Shown one piece after another: positions 1-9,606 of a stretch of 64,000 bases of DNA. The position numbers and the translations under genes were made by a program. The notes below the pieces were generated by a model. That model made no database searches and was not told the DNA's origin. It saw only the letters and a list, made by a program, of their open reading frames with translations. The stretch is from Manihot esculenta (taxonomy: Eukaryota > Streptophyta > Magnoliopsida > Malpighiales > Euphorbiaceae). How positions within the stretch are numbered: the first letter of the stretch is position 1; each line of letters starts with the position of its first letter. The stretch spans positions 7,429,622 through 7,493,621 of the forward strand of contig NC_035164.2 of assembly GCF_001659605.2 (NCBI RefSeq), read 5' to 3'.

Positions 1-2
1 GA

Positions 3-170
3 GATCTCACCTATGTTGAGCAGCCGGTCCGGATCGTAGACATACAGATCAGAAAGCTGAGAAACAAGGAAATTGCGATGGTGAAAGTTCTTTGGAATCA
101 CAACAATATGGAAGAGTGCACCTGGGAGACCCGGGAGTCCATGCTCCAGCAATACCCCTATCTCTTTTAA
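3..170 (+). CDS. Pol C-terminus (chromodomain tail) of copy L, partial
   Basis: These are 55 codons plus a TAA stop, open from the window edge. They read as the last part of the integrase/chromodomain of a Tekay-type polyprotein. The run VLWNHNNMEECTWE has the Trp and the ECTWE ending expected of the chromodomain fold. The segment aligns residue for residue with the end of copy A's polyprotein (39815-39982) apart from a few substitutions. In chromoviruses this domain is thought to tether integration to modified histones. The remainder of the gene is off the window, so overall integrity cannot be judged. Confidence 0.85.
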   Translation, partial: DLTYVEQPVRIVDIQIRKLRNKEIAMVKVLWNHNNMEECTWETRESMLQQYPYLF

Positions 171-230
171 AGTAAGTGTTTTATATTTTCCTGTGTTTTC
201 TTAATGTTCATGTTTGCTCGTTTGCTTTGT

Positions 231-267
231 GAACATTCGAGGACGAATGTTCTTAAGGGGAGAAGAA
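231..267 (+). promoter_or_regulatory. Hairpin plus polypurine tract of copy L
   Basis: GAACATTC and GAATGTTC (231-252) form an inverted repeat, followed directly by a purine run (AAGGGGAGAAGAA) ending where the LTR begins. The polypurine tract primes plus-strand synthesis in LTR elements. The hairpin recurs at this place in every Tekay copy in the window. Confidence 0.7.
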
Positions 268-1794
268 TGTAATTCCCGGCTAGACTCCAGCGTCAAAATT
301 CCAACCTTCCGGCGGAAACCCTGTTGGAATCCGGAGTCTCAAGGCTGGAACCTCCTTAGGAAGGGTAAAATAAGGTTTTTACATAAAATGAATTTAAGAA
401 TTTTAAGGTTTTTGAGTTAAAAAGAAAGAAAGGAGTTTTGAGGGAAAACCCTAGGTTCGACCGCCGAACTTTCAAGTTCAGCCGTCGAAGGTGGTGCTAT
501 CGCGGGACCTTCCCTTTCGGCCCTCGAAGGTGGTTTATCCAGCCACCGATAAGAGGCCTTCAACCCGAAAATGAGAGAGTTTTTCTCTCCATTTCTGGGT
601 AGAGGTGATTCCTTGCCACTCTTTGTTGTTCTTGTTGTTTTTCCTTCAAATCTCCTAGAAAATTTATGATTTTTCTCTTGTTTTTTTGAAGATTTGAGCT
701 TGAATCCAAGTTTTTAAACCTTGGAGACCTCAGGAGACCGTTTTACCTCATCTCCATGTTGGGGTTGCCGTCACCTTTAGATCTCCAAGAGGTAAGTCTA
801 GATCTTTACTTTTCCTATGTTTTAATCAATTTTTAAAGAGGTTTAAGGGTTTTTATGCATGAAATGGTTAGATTTTAAGTTTTAGGGCTTGAGTTAAATT
901 TTTAATGAATGTTTGCTCTTGTGTTGTTTTTGTTGATGCTTGTTGGGGATTAGGCTAGTTTTTATGCCCCTTATGCATGATGAGTGAGTATGCATGTTTT
1001 TGAGTTGTTGGGTGTGAGGATTGGAGAGTTTGGGTGGCTGTGTGCATAGGGCAGAATTGGGTTCTGCCTTGCTGGAGAACCCAGGTTCAGCCGCCGAAGC
1101 AAGGTTCGGCCGCAGAACCTGCTTGTGGAGGCAGCCTTTTGGCCACCTAACCTGCCCCTGAAAGCATGGACTTTCAGATCTGTGAAAGGGGTTTAGGCCG
1201 CCGAACCCCCCCCTAAAGGTTGCTGACTTTCGGATCTATGAAAGGTTTAGGCCGCCGAACCTGCCCTCGAAAGTCCCTGACTTTCGGATCTGTGAGGGAC
1301 CTTCGGCCGCCGAACCTACCGCCGAAAGTCCCCTGCCCAGCCATTTCTTACTTGTTTTATGTGCATGTTTTGGAATGTTTTAGGGGGTTTTTGGGGAGAT
1401 GTTTAGAGTTATGTTTAGTCCCTCATTTGAGTCCATCTGTGTAGGATCGGACCTGAGAGACCGTAGAGGCCAGCAGTGAGTCAGCTGCTTCAGTGTTAGG
1501 CAAGCGTCAGCCAGAGGTGAGTAGAACTGAACCAATTTCTTATTTTAAAGTAATCAAGCTTTTTAAGCATGTTCATGCATCACGAATGCCATGTTTATGT
1601 ATTAGGATACTTGCATTAGAATTTACAAATATGATGCATTGCATAATTTACTGTTGTTGTGGATGGATATTGGATGACCCACTAGCCCTCGAGCAGGATA
1701 TGTTATGATACGATACGGAAAGACCAGGGCTGCCCATTCTATGCGCCCTGGCACTATGTAAGAGAAAGACCAGGACTGCCCATTCTACGCCCCT
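268..1794 (+). repeat. 3' LTR of copy L, truncated by insertion of B
   Basis: The LTR opens TGTAATTCCCGGCTAG. It contains palindrome-type motifs upstream (about 455-535) and downstream (about 1085-1335) of the degraded TATA region, splice-donor-like AGAGGTGAGTAG near 1513, and GACCAGG/GCCCATTCTACGCC repeats at 1722-1793. It ends where copy B starts with TATAACGACCC. The 5 bp before the junction are CCCCT, the predicted TSD of B, whose partner is outside the window. Confidence 0.8.
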
Positions 1795-2228
1795 TATAAC
1801 GACCCAAAAACCGGACTGCTACCGGCGCTAGGATCCAAATCGACTTAAGGTCGCCGGGACCCGTAGCAAGCCTACTATACATCCTGTGTACCTGATAAAA
1901 TCCCATACATGATCATACATTTACATAAACTTGAACATTTCATATGACCAAGCTCGACCTGTGCATGTATCATAACTGTATACATAAAACCCACACTAGA
2001 GTCCTCATCAAATACTCTAGCATGGTAAACATCACATGCCTCAAGTTTGGTTCAAACATAACTCATCATTAAAACTTTTATTTAAAGATCATGTACAACA
2101 GGGATTTACAACTATCAATAGGGCCAGGCACAATACTAATCCATTAATACAACATGTCCACTACTAATCTATTACATAAACATATACCATTAACCTTGGT
2201 GACTTCCCCGATCTATCTCTGACCCTGC
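1795..2228 (-). repeat. 3' LTR of copy B, left piece
   Basis: This is the reverse complement of a Tekay LTR end. ACCGCTACCGGCGCTAGG-like sequence followed by GGGACCCGTAGCAAGCC matches the same end in E, F and J. The last five bases (2224-2228, CCTGC) are duplicated at 30701-30705, so copy D was inserted here. The LTR resumes at 30706. Confidence 0.82.
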
Positions 2229-3868
2229 TGACTGTGCGGTTGTCGAAGCCGGTCAAAAATAACCTCTACGGTTATCAACAATCTTACAACTGTAGATAGT
2301 GATAAAGGATCGAATCCACAGAGAATTAAGTACCTGTCTATTTTTCCCAAACAATATCAAGAGGATCAATTGAAAGCACAATTGAAGGCAAGCAAATCAA
2401 GAGTAAAGTGCAATAAAGTAAAAAGGGGGGTTTTGAGATTGATTTGTCTAACAACTATTGAAAGCAATTAAAACAGTAAGTAAACAAAATAAAAGAGGAA
2501 ATCAATATGAGAAAGGTCTAGTTGAAGATATGGATCCACTTTGGTTGTTTGGGTTGATCATTGAAACTTAGGTTTTCTTGATTCATTCAATAGATTAGTT
2601 ATGGGGATGGAAAACGCTTCTCACCACCATGTCTCTCCTTATGATTAAATTAATTAGAGAACGTCCTCTAATCAATTACTAATTAACAAATTGCCAAGAA
2701 ACCTCCTTAGGCCATAGGCATCAAAACAATTGTCAATTGCATAAAGAATGAGAGAGATCCAATCCTAGCTACTCAAACGCATGAGATGTTGCTAGATCAT
2801 GCAATTCCTTAGTTTTTACACCAACTGTTCTTAGGTCAGAATATTTCCAGCAATTACGGACTAACAAATATCCTAACTAACAATCAATTAACTTTGCAAT
2901 CAAGAATCAAGTGGCCAATTTGATCAAAACAACAAAGCAATCTTAGAATTAAGCGCACAATTGCATAAATATTGAACTAATCAAAAGCAAACACTTTATA
3001 TTCAGATCTCACAACCCTTTAAACATCCTTAGTTTCAACCAATCCTCAACTAGAATTAAGGGTTTCAGCCACTCATGACTGAACCAAAACAGAAAAATAG
3101 AAGAGAAGAACAAAAGATGAAGAACCAAAGGTGGAGGAAGAAGGAAGTGGTGCGGCTACCCTTGCTTGGTGATGTCCAATCCTCAAAACTTGCCTCTTCT
3201 TGCCTTCATATGATGTTTAAATATGTCTTGAGAGGCTGCCTAGGGTTTCTTGGGTGTCCATGCATCTTTTAGAGATTGCCCAAAGTGCCCTTGGTCTAAT
3301 ATGTGCATGTGGGAAGTTGCAAGGACTTTTTGGTCTTTTAATTGCTCAAGGTGTGTTCAAGAAGTCTTCTTCATGCACTAAAGAGGAAGGTGGAGCCTTG
3401 TTTTGAATTTTGAATGTGTATGGCATAAAGTGGGAAACATATGATCTTCAAGATTTGGCTTCTTGAATAAGGAGGAGGCTGTTCGGAGGGACTTTCGGCC
3501 GCCTAAGGTTAGTTTCGGAGGCTGGACTTTCGGATCTGGAGCAAGGTTTCGGCCGCCGAAGGTGCTGCTGAAGGTAGGTGACTTTCGGCTCTGGACCAGA
3601 CTTTCGGCCGCCGAAGGTGCTTCCGAAGGTGATTGAGTTTCGGCTCTGGGCTTGACTTTCGGCTTCCGAAAGTGCTTCCGAAGGTGGCTTTTCTAGATTT
3701 GGCACTTTTTTTTGGCATTTTTAAAAGCATTTTCAAGAGCATTTTCTCCAAATTGTCTCTTCACACCTAATATTTGTAAAACATGATTAAAACCACAAAA
3801 TTAGGTAGAATTGGTGTGAATAAACATCAATAAGATCATGATAATATGGACTAAAATATGCTCTATCA
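2229..3868 (-). repeat. 3' LTR of copy D
   Basis: On the plus strand the LTR runs TGACTGTGCGGTTGTCG ... ATGCTCTATCA, so on the sense strand it starts TGATAGAGC. It pairs with the 5' LTR remnant at 29088-30700. A block at about 3479-3690 is packed with TTCGGCCGCCGAA-like motifs and CGGATCTGG/CGGCTCTGG spacers resembling the Tekay LTR arrays. The related LTR of copy C has GCGCGC-containing sequence in the equivalent stretch. Confidence 0.82.
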
Positions 3869-4951
3869 AATACCCCCACACTTAGCCTTTTGCTTGTCCT
3901 CAAGCAAATAAACATAGTCAAATAAGTTTTCTTTGCTCTAGATCCTTATTTCCACTTAAACTCTTACTCTAGACACCTATTTTGAATCATTGCAGTGAAG
4001 AATATATGCATGAAGATTACTTACCTCTTTTCCTTGTCTCCCTTTGTTTGTCATGGCTAGGATTTGTTTTCCTCAAAAGAGAGGTCATACATGCACATTA
4101 ATTTGTTAAGATAAGACTTTTTCTAGTTTTTGGATTGACTTGCCCTTACCTTGAAGTACTTTATTCAGGCTTTTGCACTTAGATTTTCCTTGAAAAAGTC
4201 ACCAACCTTTTGACGTGAAGGTACATATTTGTGATACCCACCCCCAGTTACTCAGTTGGTCACCTTTCCAAGTGGCTACTAGCTTTGTTCTTAGTCTTTT
4301 GACCATTGGAACAGTTTTTTATTGTGCTTTGGAGGTCTTTGCCTTTGCTGAATTTTCTTTCTCTCAATGATTTGGGCAAATCAACACCAATTGCTAAATC
4401 AAGTCACATTAAGTTCATTCACACAACTTTCAATTCATTCTCTCAATTGAGGGTCATCAATATATTTTTCACCATGGCAAACTCAAAGATTCAATTCAAA
4501 AGGCAATTCTCAAACATGAATACAACTCACTGCAAGTGATTCAACATAAGTTTAAAGAGTTATCACATCAATGGGGTCATGGAAAGAAAAACTCATCCAA
4601 CATAGTTCATCAGTTTGAGTAGAGCAAAACAAAAAGAAGAAGAAGGTTGTGGTTGTGTATGTTTTATTGAAAGCATAAACAAATTAAATTTCAACGGTGG
4701 CTAATTAACTGAAAGAAACGCAAAACTGAAAGGAGAAAAGAAAAAAAATTTGCAATCTGAAAGCATTGAATTCGCAGAAGAAGCAAGGAGGAAGAAGAAT
4801 AAGAGAAGAAGAAGAAGGGGAAGGGGAGAGGAGAAGAGAGAGATATACACCCCCACACTTAAATCATGCATTGTCCTTAATGTATAAGAAACATAAAAGA
4901 ACAAAAGAAACTAAGTACTCCCCTTGGGTGTAGTGCATGGCGCAATTCACT
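3869..4951 (-). other. Non-coding 3' internal region of copy D with polypurine tract
   Basis: Directly inside the LTR, the minus strand reads a purine tract (GTGTGGGGGTATT, 3869-3881) preceded by GAGGACAAGCAAAAGG, the classic 3' end of Athila/Tat elements. The remainder is about 1 kb without a credible frame. It is closely similar to 58446-59450 in copy C, including the stretch around 4200-4300. The leucine/serine-rich frame seen on the minus strand at 4701-4904 is low-complexity and not taken as a gene. Confidence 0.75.
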
Positions 4952-5683
4952 TTAGGCAGAAGGGTGTTGTAGTGGAATTTCTTCCACCACTTGCACTGCG
5001 AACCCTTCAAAGTATGGTTTCAGACGATGTCCATTCACTTTGAAGATTTTTCCAGTTTCTATGCTTCGGATGTCTACAGCTCCATATGGGTAGACATGTT
5101 CTACAATGAATGGTCCAATCCACCTAGACCGTAGCTTTCCTGGAAATAGTTTCAAACGAGAGCCAAAGAGTAAGACTTTATTACTAACCTCAAATTGTTT
5201 TCTTGAAATATGACTGTCATGGGAGGCTTTGGTTTTTGTTTTGTAGTTCCATGAACTCTCATATGCATCTCGTCTTATTTCCTCTAGCTCTTGCAGTTGC
5301 AACTTGCGATGGTGGCCAGCTTCTTTGAGGTCCATGTTGCAATTCTTTACAGCCCAATAGGTCTTGTGCTCAAGTTCAACTGAAAGGTGATAAGCTTTTC
5401 AATAGACCAATCTGTAAGGAGACATACCTATGGGAGTCTTATAGGCTGTTCTGTAGGCCCATAAAGCATCTTCTAATCTTGTACTCCAGTCCTTTCGGTT
5501 GGGAGACACTGTCTTTTCAAGAATGACCTTGATTTCTCTGTTGGAAACTTCAGCTTGCCCATTTGTTTGAGGGTGGTAGGCTGTGGATGTCCTATGTATG
5601 ACATTGTATTTTTTTGAGAAGGCTTTCCACTACCCTATTGCAAAAATGGGTCCCTCTATCACTGATGATTGCCTTTGGTACTC
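4952..5683 (-). pseudogene. Integrase C-terminal part, copy D (Athila/Tat type)
   Basis: On the minus strand this encodes the downstream half of an integrase. A segment with [15 protein letters not shown] is followed by [15 protein letters not shown] and then a [16 protein letters not shown] tail, the form known for Athila/Tat integrase C-termini. There is no chromodomain. The 4952-5335 part is open for 127 residues. Upstream, a TGA lies in frame at about 5397-5402, where sister elements would have Gly. The sequence stops at 5683 because copy E was inserted (TSD TACTC) and resumes at 28478. It is a fossil; catalytic function is lost. Confidence 0.8.
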
Positions 5684-8155
5684 TGTAATGACCCGAAAAC
5701 TGGACCGCTACCGGCGCTAGGATCCAGATCGGCTTAAGGCCTCCAGGACCCGTAGCAAGCCTAACATACCTCCTATCACTTGGTCAAATCCCATACATGA
5801 TCAAAACATTAACATAAAAACTTTAACATCTGATGTATATACCGAGCTTGATCTGTATGCTACATAACTGGAAACATAAAGAACCCCCTACTAGAGCCCT
5901 CATCAAATGCTCTAGCTGGGACATAACATACATCAAGCTTGGATCACATCTGATGAGCCAAAACCTAACCTGTGCATGCATCAGAACCATAAGCATAAAA
6001 CCTCCACTAGAGTCCTCATCAAATACTCTAGCGTGGTAAACATCACATGCCACAAGTTTGGTTCAAACATAACTCAACATTAAAACATTACATAATCATG
6101 TACTAAAAAGGGACTAACCAAGCCTTAGGGCCAAGCACAATACTAATCAATAAACATACCTCTACTTTACGTTACATTATCTTACAATACATTATATCAA
6201 TTTACAATACATGTCCACTCTAATATGCTAATCCAATACATAAGCATGACATTACCCTTGACGTCTTCCTGGACTACATCTGACCTGCAACACCTGGGGG
6301 TTAGGGGAAAGGGGTGAGCTAAAAAGCCCAGTGAGCAGAATAATAAAACATTGTATTTAAAACACATGTATTCATGAAATGCATCACATCACAACAAATC
6401 ACATCAAGGATGAACTTGTCACCTATAGCCCTCTACTTATCTAAGCAAACTTTCCAAGGTGCCAGAATGTAGAATGGGTCCTGGCCTTTCTCTTATACTG
6501 TGCCAGCGAACGTAGAATGGGTCCCACTGGTCTTTCGTACCGTATCATATCATACCATGTCATCTCATCTCATATTGAGGGCTAAGGATCATCCAATATC
6601 CATCCACATCGTCATCATATTATGCAATGCAACATATTCGTGAATTCTAATGCAAACAACCTATAATATCATGGCATTCGTGATGCATGATCATGCTAAA
6701 AGTTTCATTAATTTAAAAGCATAGTTCTTTTCTACTCACCTCTGGCAGACGCTGGACTGACTCTGCAACAGCTAACACTGCTGTCCTCCTAGGTCCCTCG
6801 GGTCCAATCCTACACAGGTGGACTCGATGAGGTGCCAAACACACTCTAAACAACTCATAAACAACTCCCCAAAAAGCCCCTAAAACATCATCAAAACATG
6901 CATAGAAAACAACCATGAAAGGGCTGCACAGGGCACTCTCAGCGGCACTTTCGGCGGCCGAAGGTCCCTTCTAGAGCCGAAAGCCATGCAGGTTCGGGGA
7001 CACTTTCGGCGGCCGAAGCCTCTCTCCATATCCAAAAGTCAGGCACTTTTGGCGGCACCTTCGGCGGCCGAAAGTCTGCTCCAGATCCGAAACTCAACTT
7101 TCGGGGGCAAGGTTAGGCGGCCAAACCATGCATCCATAGGCAGGTTCGGCGGCCGAAACTACCTTCGGCGGCCGAACCTGAGTTCATCCAGAACTCAGCC
7201 TCTTATGCATACAAGCCTCCCAAACCTTCCAAACACCCAAAACAACCAAAAACCTTACATGCTCTCTCCCAAACATGCATACACACTCCCACATGTATAA
7301 ACTAGCTTAAACCTCCAACATAACATCACATAAACATACATTGGGCATAAAACCCACATAAACCTAACATGCATATCTACCCATACTCAAGCATTAAAAC
7401 TTCCTTAAACTTAAAACTTTATTAAACATAAAGGAAAGCAAGGATCCACACTTACCTCTTGAAGATCGAGGGTTGGTGCGATCCCTAACTTGGAGATGGG
7501 AGGAAACGAACTCCTTAGGTCTCCAAGCTCCCAAAACTTCGATCTAAACTTTAAAACTCTTCAAAACCAAGACACAACTCATGAAAACTTGAGGGATTTG
7601 AAGAAAAAGCATAAAAACAACCTAAGGAGGACATGAACACACCTGAGCTTGAGAATGGGGAGAAAACTCGCCCATTTTCGATCTGGGGGCCCTTTATAGG
7701 TGGCCGGCTAAACTTCCTTCGGTGGCCAAAGCTGCTGCCAAAACTTCACCACGTTTGGCGGCCGAACTTGGGGTTCGGCGGCCGAAAGAAAGCCACTTTT
7801 GGAAGCCTAACGTGCCTCCTAAACTATCCCATGTTCGACAGCCGAATTTGAGGTTCGGCGGTCGAACCTGGTTTCTGCCCTCAAAACCTTCGGAGGCCTA
7901 AAGTACTCCCGAAACACCCCCATGTTCGGCGGCCGAACTTGAGGTTCGGCGGCCGAACCTGGGTCCTTCCTCCTTGGCCTATTCTTTTCAAAACTCTATT
8001 TCTTTTCCATTTAAAAGCATAAAATCATGTGAAAACATTTTAGAAAATACATTTTACCCCTCTAGAAGACTCTGGCATCTTCAGAATTCCAGATTCCAAC
8101 GGAGATTCCGCCGGAAGGTAGGGATTCCGATGCCGAAATCTAGCCGGGTATTACA
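5684..8155 (-). repeat. 3' LTR of copy E
   Basis: The plus strand starts TGTAATGACCCG and ends CCGGGTATTACA. The TATA box is on the minus strand (CTTTATA at 7692-7698), with motif clusters at 6946-7190 and 7720-7965. The LTR contains an internal duplication around 5880-6060: two copies of an ACTAGAG..CCTCATCAAA..CTCTAGC segment. The same duplication occurs in K, so E and K belong to one subfamily. It exceeds its 5' partner by about 47 bp after removing the MITE and its extra TSD copy, partly because of one 20-bp motif repeat. Confidence 0.88.
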
Positions 8156-8171
8156 TTCTTCCCCCCTTTAA

Positions 8172-8193
8172 GAACATTCGTCCCCGAATGTTC
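8172..8193 (-). promoter_or_regulatory. Hairpin next to polypurine tract of copy E
   Basis: Perfect inverted repeat GAACATTC ... GAATGTTC. The purine tract (sense TTAAAGGGGGGAAGAA) lies between it and the LTR at 8156-8171. This is the same arrangement as in copies F, B, H, A and L. Confidence 0.7.
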
Positions 8194-8279
8194 AAACAAA
8201 CAGGTATTCTCAAATCATAGCATCAAGCATACATAAACAAGCAAGCAAACAAGCAAGCAAAACCTAAAAACCTCGCTCC

Positions 8280-9606
8280 TAAAAAGGGACACGGGTACTG
8301 CTGGAGTATAGACTCCCGGTTCTCCCAAGCGAACTCGCCCACGCTGGCGATCCCAAATGACTCTCACCATTGGGATTTCCTTGTTCCTTCACTTTCTGAC
8401 TTGTGTGTCAATGATCCGCACTGGCTGCTCAACATAGGTGAGATCTCCAAGATCTCCACCTCTGGTTCTTTAAGAACCTCACTTGGATCTTACACGAACT
8501 TCCATAACACAGAAACATGGAAATTCGAATGGATTTTCTCAATCAAAGCAGGTAAATCTAGCTTATAAGATACATCCCCAATCCTTTGCAGGACTTCAAA
8601 GGGTCTGATGTATCTTGGAGCTACTTTACCCTTCTTCCCCTAACAAAACACCCTCTCGAAGGAGACACCTTAGCAATACCCCAACTTCCTCCTGAAACTC
8701 AACACGCTTCCACTGCGCTACTCTGATCCTTTCTCTGATCCTCAACAGGTGGTACCCGAATCTCAGATCTATCTTGGAAACAACCGGCTCCTGCTAGCTG
8801 GTCAAGTAGATCATCGATTCAAGGCAGGGGATACCTGTTCTTGGTAGTGACCTTGTTCAACTGTTTACAATTGCTACAAAGTCTCAAGGATCCATCCTGC
8901 TTTTTCCACAACAACACTGGAGCAATCCAGGGTGAGGTACTAGGTCAGATAAAACCCTTATCTACCAAGTCTCACAACTACTCTTACAACTCCTACAACT
9001 CCGCAGGTGCCATCCTGTAGGGAAGGATAGAGAAGGACTCTATATCCCTGACAGATGGTAAACCTGACAACTCGTCTGGGAAGACGTCTAAGAACTCTCT
9101 GACAGCTGACACTGAGGCTGGTTCCCTGACCTGACTACTAAACTCTCAAACAAGAGCTAGAACCCTTCGAAAATCCCTCCTACGCACCCTACGAACCTGA
9201 CAGGCTGACATCAAACCTCTAGGCATCCCTACACTGTCCCCTCAGCAGACTACCTCTGATCCATCCTGTCCTCTAAACTTGACTACCTTGTCTCTACAGC
9301 CCAAGGTAGCACCACGAGTAGAAAAACCAATCCATCCCTAGAATGACATCCAGACAGTCAAGTCTAGGACCTCAAGGTCGGGTGGAAGGCATCTACCCCC
9401 AACTGACACTGAATTGAACCGGCAGACTGACTCTGCCACAGATGGATCACACTCGGGTCCACTGACCCTGAGAGGACACTCTAGCCCAGAAGTTATCAAC
9501 TCAACCTCTCGATGGCTCCTAGAGCAACTAAAGAAAGAGAAACACCAGGGTTCACAAAAGCATACACATCAGAACATTCAAAAGTGAGCGTACCTGACAC
9601 CACTGT
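8280..9606 (-). pseudogene. Pol remnant of copy E: protease, RT N-half fused to integrase tail
   Basis: The minus strand from 9606 downward reads the protease region, then RT up to the conserved SGYHQL-type segment near 8750. It then jumps directly into the integrase C-terminus and chromodomain tail (about 8720 to 8280). Comparison with copy F places the jump at a shared TCTCTGAT, which occurs in RT at 19920 and in integrase at 15177 of F. The deletion therefore looks like a microhomology event removing the second half of RT, RNase H and most of integrase. Frameshifts and stops are common. The upstream part of E continues after solo LTR J at 11908. Confidence 0.72.

Larger units (their letters stand above)
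1..1794 (+). mobile_element. Copy L: 3' end of a Tekay-type Ty3/gypsy element
   Basis: The end of a chromodomain-bearing pol frame is followed by a hairpin, a polypurine tract and an LTR that starts TGTAATTCCCGGCTAG. The LTR is cut at 1794 by copy B, which reads on the other strand. L is therefore the oldest host layer visible. Its 5' part is left of the window, and the rest of its LTR must lie beyond the right edge if B is complete. The TATA box seen in sister LTRs is degraded here (CCGATAAGAGG near 516), so it is probably a decayed copy. Confidence 0.85.

Noticed and set aside
3075..3272. Possible small basic protein gene in the LTR of D
   Set aside because: It lies wholly inside an LTR, and the copy at 29890-30080 does not preserve the start (TAG in place of the early codons). 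No domain.
4701..4904. Leu/Ser/Phe-rich possible membrane peptide
   Set aside because: It reads through AAGAAG/GAGAAG low-complexity sequence in the non-coding 3' region of D, and the homologous part of C does not keep it.
6986..7300. Frames rich in FGGR, SAAE and RRPK repeats in many places (also 10822-11250, 33280-33720, 40695-41135)
   Set aside because: They are translations of the palindrome arrays inside LTRs, appear in several frames and both strands, and have no conserved start. Not genes.
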